The notes beneath the pieces are model-generated. The model saw only the letters and a list, made by a program, of their open reading frames with translations, ran no database searches and was not told the origin of the DNA. Shown piece by piece: positions 7,834 to 14,897 of a stretch of 64,000 nt of DNA (position 1 is the stretch's first letter; each line of letters opens with the position of its first letter). The position numbers and the translations under genes are program-made. This DNA comes from Nocardia huaxiensis (lineage in GTDB: Bacteria; Actinomycetota; Actinomycetes; Mycobacteriales; Mycobacteriaceae), in assembly GCF_013744875.1 (NCBI RefSeq), contig NZ_CP059399.1, positions 5,022,001-5,086,000 on the forward strand, in the 5' to 3' direction.

Positions 7834-9281
7834 CGGAGCGGTACGGCGTTCTCGACCCGGAGCTGTATCAGGGTCTGGATCGTGAGGTCGCCGAGGTGCT
7901 GGCCGATTGGGCCGAATTACACACCCGTCATTACAAACTGGCACGCTGGCTGGTCAATGGCCGGAGCCTGCAGCCGGTGGCCGTGGTGCGCGAGACCGAC
8001 GGTCACACCGGCAGGTCTACCATGCTCGTACTGAAAGTGATGTCTCCACAAGGTGATTCGCTGCAATCGCTGGAGTACGCCAGGCACCGCAAGGCGCAAC
8101 GCAGCCAGTCGGCGTTCGCCGGTGAGCATCTGAGCACCTACTTTCACGACGCAGTGCCGGCGCCGTCCGGCCGCTGGATCACGTTCCAGCGGATCGCGGC
8201 CAACAGTCTGGCCAACACGGAGGTGTTGACCGTCCTGCTGCGTCGGATGCTGAAACTGGAGGATGCGACGGATCTGCCCGAGTACCACGAAATTGCCTGT
8301 ACACCAGAGGTCTTCGCCGGTGCGTGCCGTGCGGTCGTCGGTGGCGTGCTCGGCGGGCTGGCGGGGCATCCGATGATTCCGCCGGGGGTGGAATGGAGCC
8401 TCGGCACATTCTTCCACCGCCATCTGTTCGACCAATTGGAGCCGGACGGCCGACTCGGAGCGTGGGCGCGTGAGTATCAGGCGGACCGGATCCGTTTCGC
8501 CGACGAACCCGGACTGCTGCCGAACCCGTTCGCCGTGGCCCAGGGGCGATTGCTCGCCGACATTGTGATCGGGCCGCTGCTCGGGCGCAGCCACGGTGAC
8601 CTCCATACCGACAACGCGCTGATCCGGGTTCGGCCCCGCATGGTCGCCGAGGACTACTTCCTCATCGATACCGCGCTCTACGAGGATGACGGGCCACTCA
8701 CCCGGGACCCCGTGCATCTGCTGCTGTACATCATCGCGCGATCCATGGAAGCCATTGCCCCGGTACAGCAGGGTGCGCTGATCGACTTGATCCTCGACCC
8801 GATCGACGGCCCCGCCCATCTGGTGCCAGGCTGGCTGTCCACGCTCATTCAGGGCATCGACGCCGAGACTCGGGCCTGGGTGGAGGAATCCGGGTTGGAG
8901 CAGGACTGGCGCGAGCAAACCTGTCTGTCGCTGGCCGCCTGCGCGATGCTGTTCCTCGGGCGAACCTCCACCCGAGAGATCGACAAGCCGTGGTTCTTAC
9001 GGCTCGCGGCGCGAGCGGTCGCGAAGTTCGCCGCGGCCCGTCGTGTGCCGATCGTCGGATCGAATGGCGGGCAGGTCACGGACGTGCGGTCGCCGATTGT
9101 GCCGCAATCCGCCACCGGAATCGGTCAGGACCCCGCACCCGTGCCCGCCGCCGCATCGCGGCAGGAGGACGAGAGCAGGTCCGCTCGGCGGAAGAAGAGG
9201 GGGACGACCTTCAACATCCGCTTGAAGGGTGCGCAGGGTGTGCAGATCGGCGACAACGGCACGCAGGAGAACAGGTGGTGA
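7830..9281 (+). CDS. Kinase-like protein with C-terminal RHIM-like amyloid motif
   Basis: This is a 483-aa protein. Around residues 255-262 it has SHGDLHTDNAL, the catalytic-loop signature of aminoglycoside-phosphotransferase/HipA-like kinases. About 20 residues later FLIDTALYEDD stands where the metal-binding Asp of the DFG-like motif is expected. A Lys suitable for ATP binding may be in MLVLKVMSP. After the kinase-like fold come a Pro/Ala linker, a basic stretch (RRKKRG) and the last 24 residues TFNIRLKGAQGVQIGDNGTQ plus ENRW. VQIG (471-474) fits the RHIM core tetrad (V/I-Q-V/I-G). The start codon overlaps the NLR stop. I infer it is the NLR's signalling partner, phosphorylating or nucleating the motif-bearing membrane proteins. 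Whether it is an active kinase is not shown. Confidence 0.85.
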   Translation: MTERYGVLDPELYQGLDREVAEVLADWAELHTRHYKLARWLVNGRSLQPVAVVRETDGHTGRSTMLVLKVMSPQGDSLQSLEYARHRKAQRSQSAFAGEHLSTYFHDAVPAPSGRWITFQRIAANSLANTEVLTVLLRRMLKLEDATDLPEYHEIACTPEVFAGACRAVVGGVLGGLAGHPMIPPGVEWSLGTFFHRHLFDQLEPDGRLGAWAREYQADRIRFADEPGLLPNPFAVAQGRLLADIVIGPLLGRSHGDLHTDNALIRVRPRMVAEDYFLIDTALYEDDGPLTRDPVHLLLYIIARSMEAIAPVQQGALIDLILDPIDGPAHLVPGWLSTLIQGIDAETRAWVEESGLEQDWREQTCLSLAACAMLFLGRTSTREIDKPWFLRLAARAVAKFAAARRVPIVGSNGGQVTDVRSPIVPQSATGIGQDPAPVPAAASRQEDESRSARRKKRGTTFNIRLKGAQGVQIGDNGTQENRW

Positions 9282-9285
9282 AACA

Positions 9286-10677
9286 CTACTGCGGTTGGAC
9301 CACGATCGTGAGCCTGCCCATCGACGTGTTCTCCGGTGTGAGCACCCCGTCGAAACGAAACTTCAGGACCGATCCCCAGGTGATCATCGCCAGGGTTCCG
9401 TCGTAACGTGTTTCGCTGGAATAGCTTTCGCCATTGACGGCTCCGGAATTGCGGCAGACCATGGTCACCGGTTCACCGAACCGATCCGGCAGCGTGCAAT
9501 CCCAGGAGAAGTACGATCCGGCCACTATCTCGTCCTTGTGGAAGGCGAAACCGGCCGATGTCCGCTGCATGGTGCCGGTGACGCTGGATTCGCCATAGCT
9601 GGAATCGCTCTGAACGATCCACGAACCGGAGAGATCGAGGGCGGCGGGCGCGGCGGTCGGCGGCGGTGGCTTCGAAACCGTGGTGGTCGCGGGTGTGGTC
9701 GGCTGCGGCGCCGCTGCCGCCGGTGTGGTGGTGCTCGGCCAGTCCGTGTGGTCGATGTCGCTCTCGCCGGTCGTCCCGACAGGTCGATCGAACGGACGCC
9801 CGGTCACGGTGTCTATCAACGTGATTCGAATCAGTGATGAGGTTCCCGGCGAGATCGCCCCGACGTGCTTGACATCGAAACCCGGCCATGCCGCACCGGT
9901 GAGCTTCGGTGCGTGCGGCAGTGCGGTGGCCAAGGTCAGCGGAGATCCGCTGAGACTGCGGAACCGCGGCACGCCGTGATCGTCCACCAGGACCGCGGTA
10001 CCCGCCTGCAGGATCGATTGATGCGCCACCGGGCGGCCTTCCACCAGTGCGTAATTCGTGATCCGAACATCGATTCGCAGCAGCACCGGTGTCAGCTCCC
10101 TCAGGTACTGCACCAGCTCCGGCCCGGCGAGGCGTTTGCCCTGCGACCATGAGAAGGTCGTGTCGGAGGCGAAAACCGCTGCGGCGCTGCTCGCTTCATC
10201 CGGATGCGTGCCGTAGAACGCGATCAGCTCGTCCCGCTCGGTCAGCGCTCGATCCCGGGGCGCGCTGTACACGCCCGGCAGATCTCCGGAATACGGCTTG
10301 GCAGCGGCGGATCCGGCGGTGCCCGGCAGATCGGCCACGGGTTGTGTGCCGTCCGGGTGGTACACCGCAGGGGGCGTCGGCATGAACGGGTTGGCGCCCT
10401 GCTGGTCGCTCGGCTCCAGCAGAACCTCTGGCGGGCCTAGAGATTCGCTATTGGACCTCAGTGCGATGGCGGTCGCGAACACGCTCGAGGCGGTCAGCAG
10501 GATCACAACGAGAGTGGCGAAGAACCCAAGGCGGGTGAGGCGCAGGTGCGCGGTGTCATCGCGGTGGAACAGGTTGAACTGGATCCCGGCGCCGACCAGG
10601 ATGCCCTCGGAGCGCTCGACATCGGTCGTGTAGGCGGACCCCGGTTCGGGTCCCTGACGGTCGGGTTTCTCGCTCAC
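9286..10677 (-). CDS. Membrane protein: RHIM-like motif, one TM helix, DUF6777-like outer domain
   Basis: A 463-aa protein. Residues 18-38 contain VERSEGILVGAGIQFNLFH, a relative of the motif ending the adjacent kinase-like protein. One transmembrane helix follows at about 49-72. The outer part begins EVLLEPSDQQGANPFMPT and continues with GVYSAPRD, a region ending YLRELTPVLLRIDVRITNY, and HQSILQAGTAVLVDDHGVPR. I recognise these as DUF6777, a domain common in actinobacteria. A Thr/Pro-rich linker leads to a lipocalin-like beta domain (LDLSGSWIVQSD) with two Cys. It is convergent with the kinase-like gene (4 bases apart). It is probably a membrane output or sensor component of the NLR system; the role of DUF6777 is unknown. 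Confidence 0.8.
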   Translation of the reverse strand: MSEKPDRQGPEPGSAYTTDVERSEGILVGAGIQFNLFHRDDTAHLRLTRLGFFATLVVILLTASSVFATAIALRSNSESLGPPEVLLEPSDQQGANPFMPTPPAVYHPDGTQPVADLPGTAGSAAAKPYSGDLPGVYSAPRDRALTERDELIAFYGTHPDEASSAAAVFASDTTFSWSQGKRLAGPELVQYLRELTPVLLRIDVRITNYALVEGRPVAHQSILQAGTAVLVDDHGVPRFRSLSGSPLTLATALPHAPKLTGAAWPGFDVKHVGAISPGTSSLIRITLIDTVTGRPFDRPVGTTGESDIDHTDWPSTTTPAAAAPQPTTPATTTVSKPPPPTAAPAALDLSGSWIVQSDSSYGESSVTGTMQRTSAGFAFHKDEIVAGSYFSWDCTLPDRFGEPVTMVCRNSGAVNGESYSSETRYDGTLAMITWGSVLKFRFDGVLTPENTSMGRLTIVVQPQ

Positions 10678-10725
10678 CTGGATGTCCTGGTTCTTTGCGA
10701 ATCCTCTAGGGCTGTGGGGAGACGA

Positions 10726-11517
10726 TCAGCGCGCCGGGCCGGGCGAGCTGGCGCATAGCACCCGGGGCCGACCCCACGCATTGGTCGCGTCCTGCAGACG
10801 CCGGGTGTCCAAGAGTGTCAGGCGGATCACTCCGGTGATGTCCACCGGCACCTCGACCGCCGGGTCGTTCGGGCCGACTTCGGTGGAGAAGAGCTCGCGA
10901 TCGTCGCCGATCACGACGAACCGGCCGGTGCCGCCGCCCGATGAGTCGGTGTTCTTGCCTACCCAGGCCTCGAACCTGGTGCACTGTCCGCCGATCGCCC
11001 ACACTGCCTTGTCGTTCTGGTCGGTCGCGCTGGACTGGTAGCTGCCGATAATGCTCGCCGGGTACGAGGAGGCGCCGATCCGCACCGGATCGACGGCATT
11101 GAATCCGTTGTTCCAGATGACGGCGCGCAACTTCGTCAGGTCGTACCAGATCGGCTGGGCGGCCCGTGGCGTGGTGGTCGTGCTGGACGAGACCGGGACG
11201 GTCGAGGTGCTGGTCGGCAGGCCACCCGTAATCGGCAGGGAGGGTAGGTTTTTCGCCGCATCGGCGGATTCCCCGTCGCGGGTCACCCACAGTGTCGCGG
11301 CCACACCCGCGACGACCAACACCAGCACCACGGCGACGATGCCCACTGTCCTGCCCGTGTCATGCTTTTTGTCCGTGTCGTGGAAATGATTGATCTGCGT
11401 ACCGTTGTCGCCGAGTTGCAGCCCCTTGCCGCGATCCGCCTGCACCCGGTACTTCCGCTTCCCCGCCTTCTCCGCAGGCCCGTCCTGGTCGGGATACATG
11501 CTCACTTCGACGCCCAC
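10726..11517 (-). CDS. Membrane protein: RHIM-like motif, one TM helix, NPCBM-like outer domain
   Basis: A 263-aa protein (GTG at 11517; an ATG six codons in is an alternative). Residues 23-47 contain the best match to the kinase motif in the cluster: YRVQADRGKGLQLGDNGTQ, then INHFH. LQLG is at 33-36. A transmembrane helix at about 58-78 and a Ser/Thr-rich linker follow. The C-terminal domain ends with CTRFEAWVGKNTDSSGGGTG, FVVIGDDRELF and VPVDITGVIRLTLLD. This is the pattern of NPCBM/NEW2 carbohydrate-binding modules. It lies 48 bases upstream of the DUF6777-like gene on the same strand, so they are probably co-transcribed. I infer a cytoplasmic amyloid motif linked across the membrane to a sugar- or wall-binding module. 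Confidence 0.8.
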   Translation of the reverse strand: MGVEVSMYPDQDGPAEKAGKRKYRVQADRGKGLQLGDNGTQINHFHDTDKKHDTGRTVGIVAVVLVLVVAGVAATLWVTRDGESADAAKNLPSLPITGGLPTSTSTVPVSSSTTTTPRAAQPIWYDLTKLRAVIWNNGFNAVDPVRIGASSYPASIIGSYQSSATDQNDKAVWAIGGQCTRFEAWVGKNTDSSGGGTGRFVVIGDDRELFSTEVGPNDPAVEVPVDITGVIRLTLLDTRRLQDATNAWGRPRVLCASSPGPAR

Positions 11518-11754
11518 TCATCTGTCGGCCGACAAGGATTCGATCGGTATCGCAGGGTGCGGGAAGGTCCGCCACCGCTCAGGATTATGGACCCCGCAAG
11601 GTCGTCCCGGGACCGAAATCTGGCGCTGTGAACGGATATACGGCGTCCGATGTTGTCCGGGATGCCTCCGACGACCGTGAATCGGGCAAAACCAAGCGCA
11701 GGTGCCATACTCCAGTGGCTAGTTTGGCTGTTCGAACACAACGAAGGAGTGGTC

Positions 11755-11973
11755 ATGGGTGGGTTTACTGTGGCGGAGGCCAAGGCGGTATTCGCGAAGG
11801 TCGATGCCAACAGTGACGGCTACATCACCCTCGAGGAGTACGTGCACGCCGTCGAGGCCTTCGGTTTCTCGACCGAGAGCGCCGAGAAAGCCGCCAAGTC
11901 GATCCTGGAGAAGGCCGACCTGAACGGCGACAAGAAGATCAGCCTCGAGGAATTCCTGACCCTCGTCAGCTGA
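11755..11973 (+). CDS. Small EF-hand calcium-binding protein (72 aa)
   Basis: The start MGGFTVAEAK is preceded by GGAG; the frame is open upstream but without domain content. Two canonical EF-hand loops are visible: DANSDGYITLEE at 17-28 and DLNGDKKISLEE at 55-66. Asp/Asn/Ser or Gly ligands are at positions 1, 3 and 5 and Glu at 12. The whole protein is one EF-hand pair, like the small calmodulin-like proteins (CabD/CabE type) of streptomycetes. It is cytoplasmic and either buffers Ca2+ or acts as a small sensor. It is a single gene ending in a hairpin; no partner is evident. Confidence 0.9.
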   Translation: MGGFTVAEAKAVFAKVDANSDGYITLEEYVHAVEAFGFSTESAEKAAKSILEKADLNGDKKISLEEFLTLVS

Positions 11974-12001
11974 TTCAGCGGAGGAACAGCGGGAACCGCG
12001 C

Positions 12002-12028
12002 GGGCAGGCCGGCCAGTTCGGCCTGCCC
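12002..12028. terminator. Hairpin between EF-hand gene and tRNA
   Basis: GGGCAGGCC (12002-12010) pairs perfectly with GGCCTGCCC (12020-12028) around a nine-base loop. It lies between the convergent EF-hand gene and the first tRNA, so it could end transcription from both sides. There is no T-tract. Confidence 0.55.
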
Positions 12029-12051
12029 CGCAGCGGAAGGCCCCGCCGCCA

Positions 12052-12128
12052 TGGCCGATCCGGCAGGATTCGAACCTGCGACCTCCTGGGCTTCAACCAA
12101 GCGCTCTGACCGACTGAGCTACAGACCG
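12052..12128 (-). tRNA. tRNA-Phe-like (GAA anticodon), CCA encoded
   Basis: Read on the minus strand, all arms form: acceptor CGGTCTG/CGGATCG with two G-T pairs, D stem GCTC/GAGC, anticodon stem CTTGG/CCAGG with loop TTGAAGC, and T stem GCAGG/CCTGC with loop TTCGAAT. The encoded tail is G plus CCA. The anticodon reads GAA (Phe). A C1-G72 pair, G37 and discriminator G are unusual for a bacterial tRNA-Phe, so this looks like an extra, possibly horizontally acquired tRNA. Decoding identity is less certain than the tRNA call. Confidence 0.75.
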
Positions 12129-12132
12129 TCGA

Positions 12133-12170
12133 TCCGCCGAGGGCGGAGCCGAAACTCCGCCCTCGGCGGA
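12133..12170. repeat. 16-bp perfect hairpin between tRNA genes
   Basis: Arms 12133-12148 and 12155-12170 (TCCGCCGAGGGCGGAG and its exact complement) are separated by six bases. It sits just downstream of the tRNA-Met-like gene on the minus strand and is very stable. It is probably a terminator or processing signal, although there is no T-tract. Confidence 0.6.
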
Positions 12171-12176
12171 ACATAG

Positions 12177-12250
12177 TGGCGGTGGTCGGATTCGAACCGA
12201 CGACCCGTGGATTATGAGCCCACTGCGCTTCCTGACTGCGCCACACCGCT
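12177..12250 (-). tRNA. tRNA-Met-like (CAT anticodon), no encoded CCA
   Basis: On the minus strand the cloverleaf is complete: acceptor AGCGGTG/CACCGCC with an A1-C72 mismatch, D stem GCGC/GCGC, anticodon stem GTGGG/TCCAC with loop CTCATAA, T stem GTCGG/CCGAC with loop TTCGAAT, and discriminator A. The CAT anticodon means Met, or Ile if modified to lysidine. The unpaired 1-72 position resembles initiators, but the anticodon stem is not the GGG/CCC type. It differs from housekeeping actinobacterial Met tRNAs. Confidence 0.72.
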
Positions 12251-12268
12251 ATGTGAGGGAATTCCTCG

Positions 12269-12351
12269 CGGAAGACAGAGAACTCGAATCCCAAGCCGAA
12301 TGGCTCAACTCCGTTAGCAACAGGTTCCGGCCCCCGGCCGGTTTGTCTTCC
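12269..12351 (-). tRNA. tRNA-Ser-like (GCT anticodon), possibly degenerate
   Basis: On the minus strand the acceptor GGAAGAC pairs perfectly with GTCTTCC, the discriminator is G, and the T loop reads TTCGAGT. There is a long variable arm (AGCC-ATTC-GGCT), as in class II tRNAs. The loop TTGCTAA gives anticodon GCT (Ser). The anticodon stem needs a bulged A to pair, the T stem has a mismatch, and position 8 is A rather than T. It may be a diverged functional tRNA or a decaying copy. Confidence 0.5.
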
Positions 12352-12615
12352 CTGGTGGAGGTTTCTCACCTCCGCTCCCGCTGCTCCGTGGAACGCTGCG
12401 GTGCACCAACATTCGCAGGCGAAGGGGGCGGGATGCAACCGAATATTTCGGCGTCGGCCCGGATGTCAGATTCGGGACGTCCGCCATTGCTGTGCGGGAC
12501 GTTGGGCATCACTGTTCCGATGACTCGGTCGCGGCCCGATTCGGCTGCGTAGCTTTGCTCGTACCGCTGGCCGAGGAGTCGGCGGAAAGGCTCGACCTCT
12601 GCCGAGGAGTCCGCG

Positions 12616-12972
12616 ATGCGCCGAGTACGTATGATGCTGTCCGCCGCCCTTGTATCTGTCGCTGTCGCAGGCGGTCTCGCGGTTGGGACCGGGCCCGCCT
12701 CCGCTGCCTCGGTGACGATCTATCCCAATATTGCTGACACCAACTGTGGTTTCGGCGGATGGGTGTGGGCCGTGCAGATCGCCGCCATTCCGGGCAATTC
12801 GAAGAACTGGACGTCGGGACGCTGGGTCGCACTCCAGGTCCCCGGCGGACAATACATTCGCATCGTCGCCAATGTGAACTGCGCTTACTGGTGGAACAGG
12901 AAGGGCGGAACATACAAGGTGGTGCAGGGGAGCATCGCGTCAGCCAAGGCCAATACGTCGTACTGGTTCTGA
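12616..12972 (+). CDS. Small secreted protein (118 aa)
   Basis: The N-terminus MRRVRMMLSAALVSVAVAGG, followed by a PASAAS cleavage site near residue 31, is a classical Sec signal peptide. The mature part, about 87 residues, has two Cys (in DTNCGFGG and NVNCAYWW) that could form one disulfide, and many Trp/Tyr. It looks like a small beta-rich exported protein. Family not recognised. It stands alone, with the tRNA cluster upstream. Confidence 0.7.
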   Translation: MRRVRMMLSAALVSVAVAGGLAVGTGPASAASVTIYPNIADTNCGFGGWVWAVQIAAIPGNSKNWTSGRWVALQVPGGQYIRIVANVNCAYWWNRKGGTYKVVQGSIASAKANTSYWF

Positions 12973-13014
12973 CGCCGTCGGCTGGTCGACCGCCTGGGTG
13001 CGTGGGCGGGCTGG

Positions 13015-13803
13015 TCAGACCAGGTTCAGGGTGTCGAGGAGACGGCTGGCGAGGGCTGTGTCTCCGGTGAGCTCGAGATTGTGGTCGCGCCACGGGCTGC
13101 GGGTGGTTGCCCAGCTGGGAAAGTCGATGGCGCTGCCGGTTATTCGGGCGGAGGCGCCCTCGGCGTCGCCGTGCCGGACCGAGAGGCGGCCCTGGCCTGC
13201 CGGCTGTATGCGCCACGTGCCGCCGCCTGGGCCGATGAGAGTGAGGGCCACGGGGGTGTCGAGCCAGGCCAATGTCCGGGCCTGGGATTGCTCGAGTAGA
13301 GCCATCAGCCAGCCCAAGATCGCGGCCATGCGGGTCTCGTCGGTGGCGGGTGCCGGTCGGCCGAGGGCGGGGGCGATGTCGTGGCGGAGGTGGGTGTGCA
13401 GGTCGAAGGTGAAGAGTGCGGGGAGGATTCGGGCGGGGTAGGTGCCGAGTTCGCCGATGCGCAGGGGGATGTGGTTGAGGGCGGGTGCGGAGGTCACGGA
13501 CATGGCGGCGGTGCCCACCCGCGTCCAGCGGGAGAAGCCGGAGAGCACGCGCTGCGGGGAATGGGAGCGGGCGGCGGCGACCGACCGCTCGTTGAGCTGC
13601 TCGACGTCGCCGGTCGTCATGAAGCGAAGGGCGGCCGGGGTGACCAGCGCTCGGGTTTCCGCGGCCATATGGGCGACAACGTCTTTCACGGTCCATCCGG
13701 CCGCCCGGCTCGGGGTGTGCCATTCGGCCTCGGTGAGGTCGGCGCAGAAGTCGAGCACGGCCTGGCGCTCGCGGCGCAGGGCGTCCAAGTCGGGTGCGGG
13801 CAT
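13015..13803 (-). CDS. DinB-like/mycothiol-dependent maleylpyruvate isomerase family protein
   Basis: Start taken at MPAPDLDALRRERQ; 12 extra codons are open upstream. The N-terminal half has the four-helix DinB signature of this family: FCADLTEAEWHTPSRAAGWT, then VKDVVAHMA, where the His is a likely metal ligand. The second half contains LFTFDLHTHLRHDIA and a C-terminal SCP2-like domain. Members use mycothiol as cofactor or act in small-molecule modification. This fits a mycothiol-containing actinomycete. The substrate is unknown. It is a single gene, convergent with the secreted-protein gene and followed upstream by the esterase gene. Confidence 0.75.
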   Translation of the reverse strand: MPAPDLDALRRERQAVLDFCADLTEAEWHTPSRAAGWTVKDVVAHMAAETRALVTPAALRFMTTGDVEQLNERSVAAARSHSPQRVLSGFSRWTRVGTAAMSVTSAPALNHIPLRIGELGTYPARILPALFTFDLHTHLRHDIAPALGRPAPATDETRMAAILGWLMALLEQSQARTLAWLDTPVALTLIGPGGGTWRIQPAGQGRLSVRHGDAEGASARITGSAIDFPSWATTRSPWRDHNLELTGDTALASRLLDTLNLV

Positions 13804-13864
13804 GCTCCTCATTCCAGTGGGCGAGCCGGTGTACGTCAACGGCGGACTTCACGCTCCGAACAGC

Positions 13865-14761
13865 TCAGTTGCGCAGGGTGTTCAGGATCTGTGCGGCCTG
13901 ATGGTTTGCGCCCAGCTGGTTGGGATGGAACGGGACGGCGGGGCCGTGCGGGGCGGTGGAGTAGGGGACCAGGCCCTCCACCCAGCGGACGCCGTCGGGG
14001 CGGCAGGCGTCGTGGTCGCGGCTGCCGGTGTAGGTGTCGACGAACTCGACCTCGGTGGTGGCGGCGACGCGGGCGAGCATGGAGTTGAGCTCGATGAGCT
14101 TGTGGCCCAGCCAGTTCGCGTCCTCCGCGGTGATGGGAATCTGCGGGTAACAGCTGCGGCCGGGGGAGATTCCGGCCAGATAGTCGACGAGCAGGATGCG
14201 GGCTCGCGGTGCGCGGGAACGGATTCCGGCGATGGCGGCCACCACCTTCGGCTCGGCGGCGCGGATATTGGCGGACATGCGGTCGCCGCCGTCGGCGGCG
14301 GTGCGCACCGGGGTACAGCCGGAAACGGTGGGGGAGGTGGTGACGCATTTGGGGACTATTCCGGCCAAACCCGCGTCATTGCCGCCTATTTCGAGGGTCA
14401 CCAGATCGGTATCGGCGGTGAGGCGATCGAATTGCGGGGGATTGGAGGTGCCCTCGGGCAGAAGTTGTGGCTCGGTGAGATCGGAGGTGGTGGCCGACGC
14501 GCATGTGGCATCACGGAATTGCGGGACCGCCAATGCGGCGGCGACCTGTTTGGCATAGGAATCAGCGCTCTGGACACAGCCGAGCGGCACGAATTCGGTG
14601 GTGATCTGACTGAAGGTCGCACCCGCCGCCCACGAATCACCCAGGGCCACATACTCGCGGAACCGTTGCTGCGAACTCCCCGCCGGGGTTGCTCCGGCGG
14701 GGGAGTTCAGCGTCACCGCCGCGGCGGCGCAGGCCATGACAAGGCACGTCGTTGTGCGCAT
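13865..14761 (-). CDS. Secreted SGNH/GDSL-family lipase or esterase
   Basis: The start MRTTTCLVMACAAAAVTL is preceded by GGAG and gives a clean signal peptide ending near PAGATP. Block I is YVALGDSWAAG with the nucleophile Ser, block III is EIGGNDAG, and the C-terminal block V is PFHPNQLG with the catalytic His. Six Cys could form the three disulfides usual in actinobacterial secreted SGNH lipases. It should hydrolyse ester bonds of lipids outside the cell. The length of 298 aa is normal. It is an independent gene between the DinB-like gene and the terpene synthase. Confidence 0.88.
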   Translation of the reverse strand: MRTTTCLVMACAAAAVTLNSPAGATPAGSSQQRFREYVALGDSWAAGATFSQITTEFVPLGCVQSADSYAKQVAAALAVPQFRDATCASATTSDLTEPQLLPEGTSNPPQFDRLTADTDLVTLEIGGNDAGLAGIVPKCVTTSPTVSGCTPVRTAADGGDRMSANIRAAEPKVVAAIAGIRSRAPRARILLVDYLAGISPGRSCYPQIPITAEDANWLGHKLIELNSMLARVAATTEVEFVDTYTGSRDHDACRPDGVRWVEGLVPYSTAPHGPAVPFHPNQLGANHQAAQILNTLRN

Positions 14762-14897
14762 CGAATTCTCCAGAGGTAGACGAACGTCCAGCCGAGCCGT
14801 GGTCGTGGCCTCGGAATTTCGATGCCCAATAGAGCACACGCACCCGCCGTAATCGTGGATCGACACGATCTTGGCGGGTGCGCGGCCGCGGAACGGG

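Noticed and set aside
12352..12615. A fourth tRNA downstream of the Ser-like gene, suggested by CCACCA and a hairpin
   Set aside because: No T loop with TTC and no matching 5' acceptor arm could be found; only a GGAGGT/ACCTCC hairpin remains. I see nothing else in the stretch.
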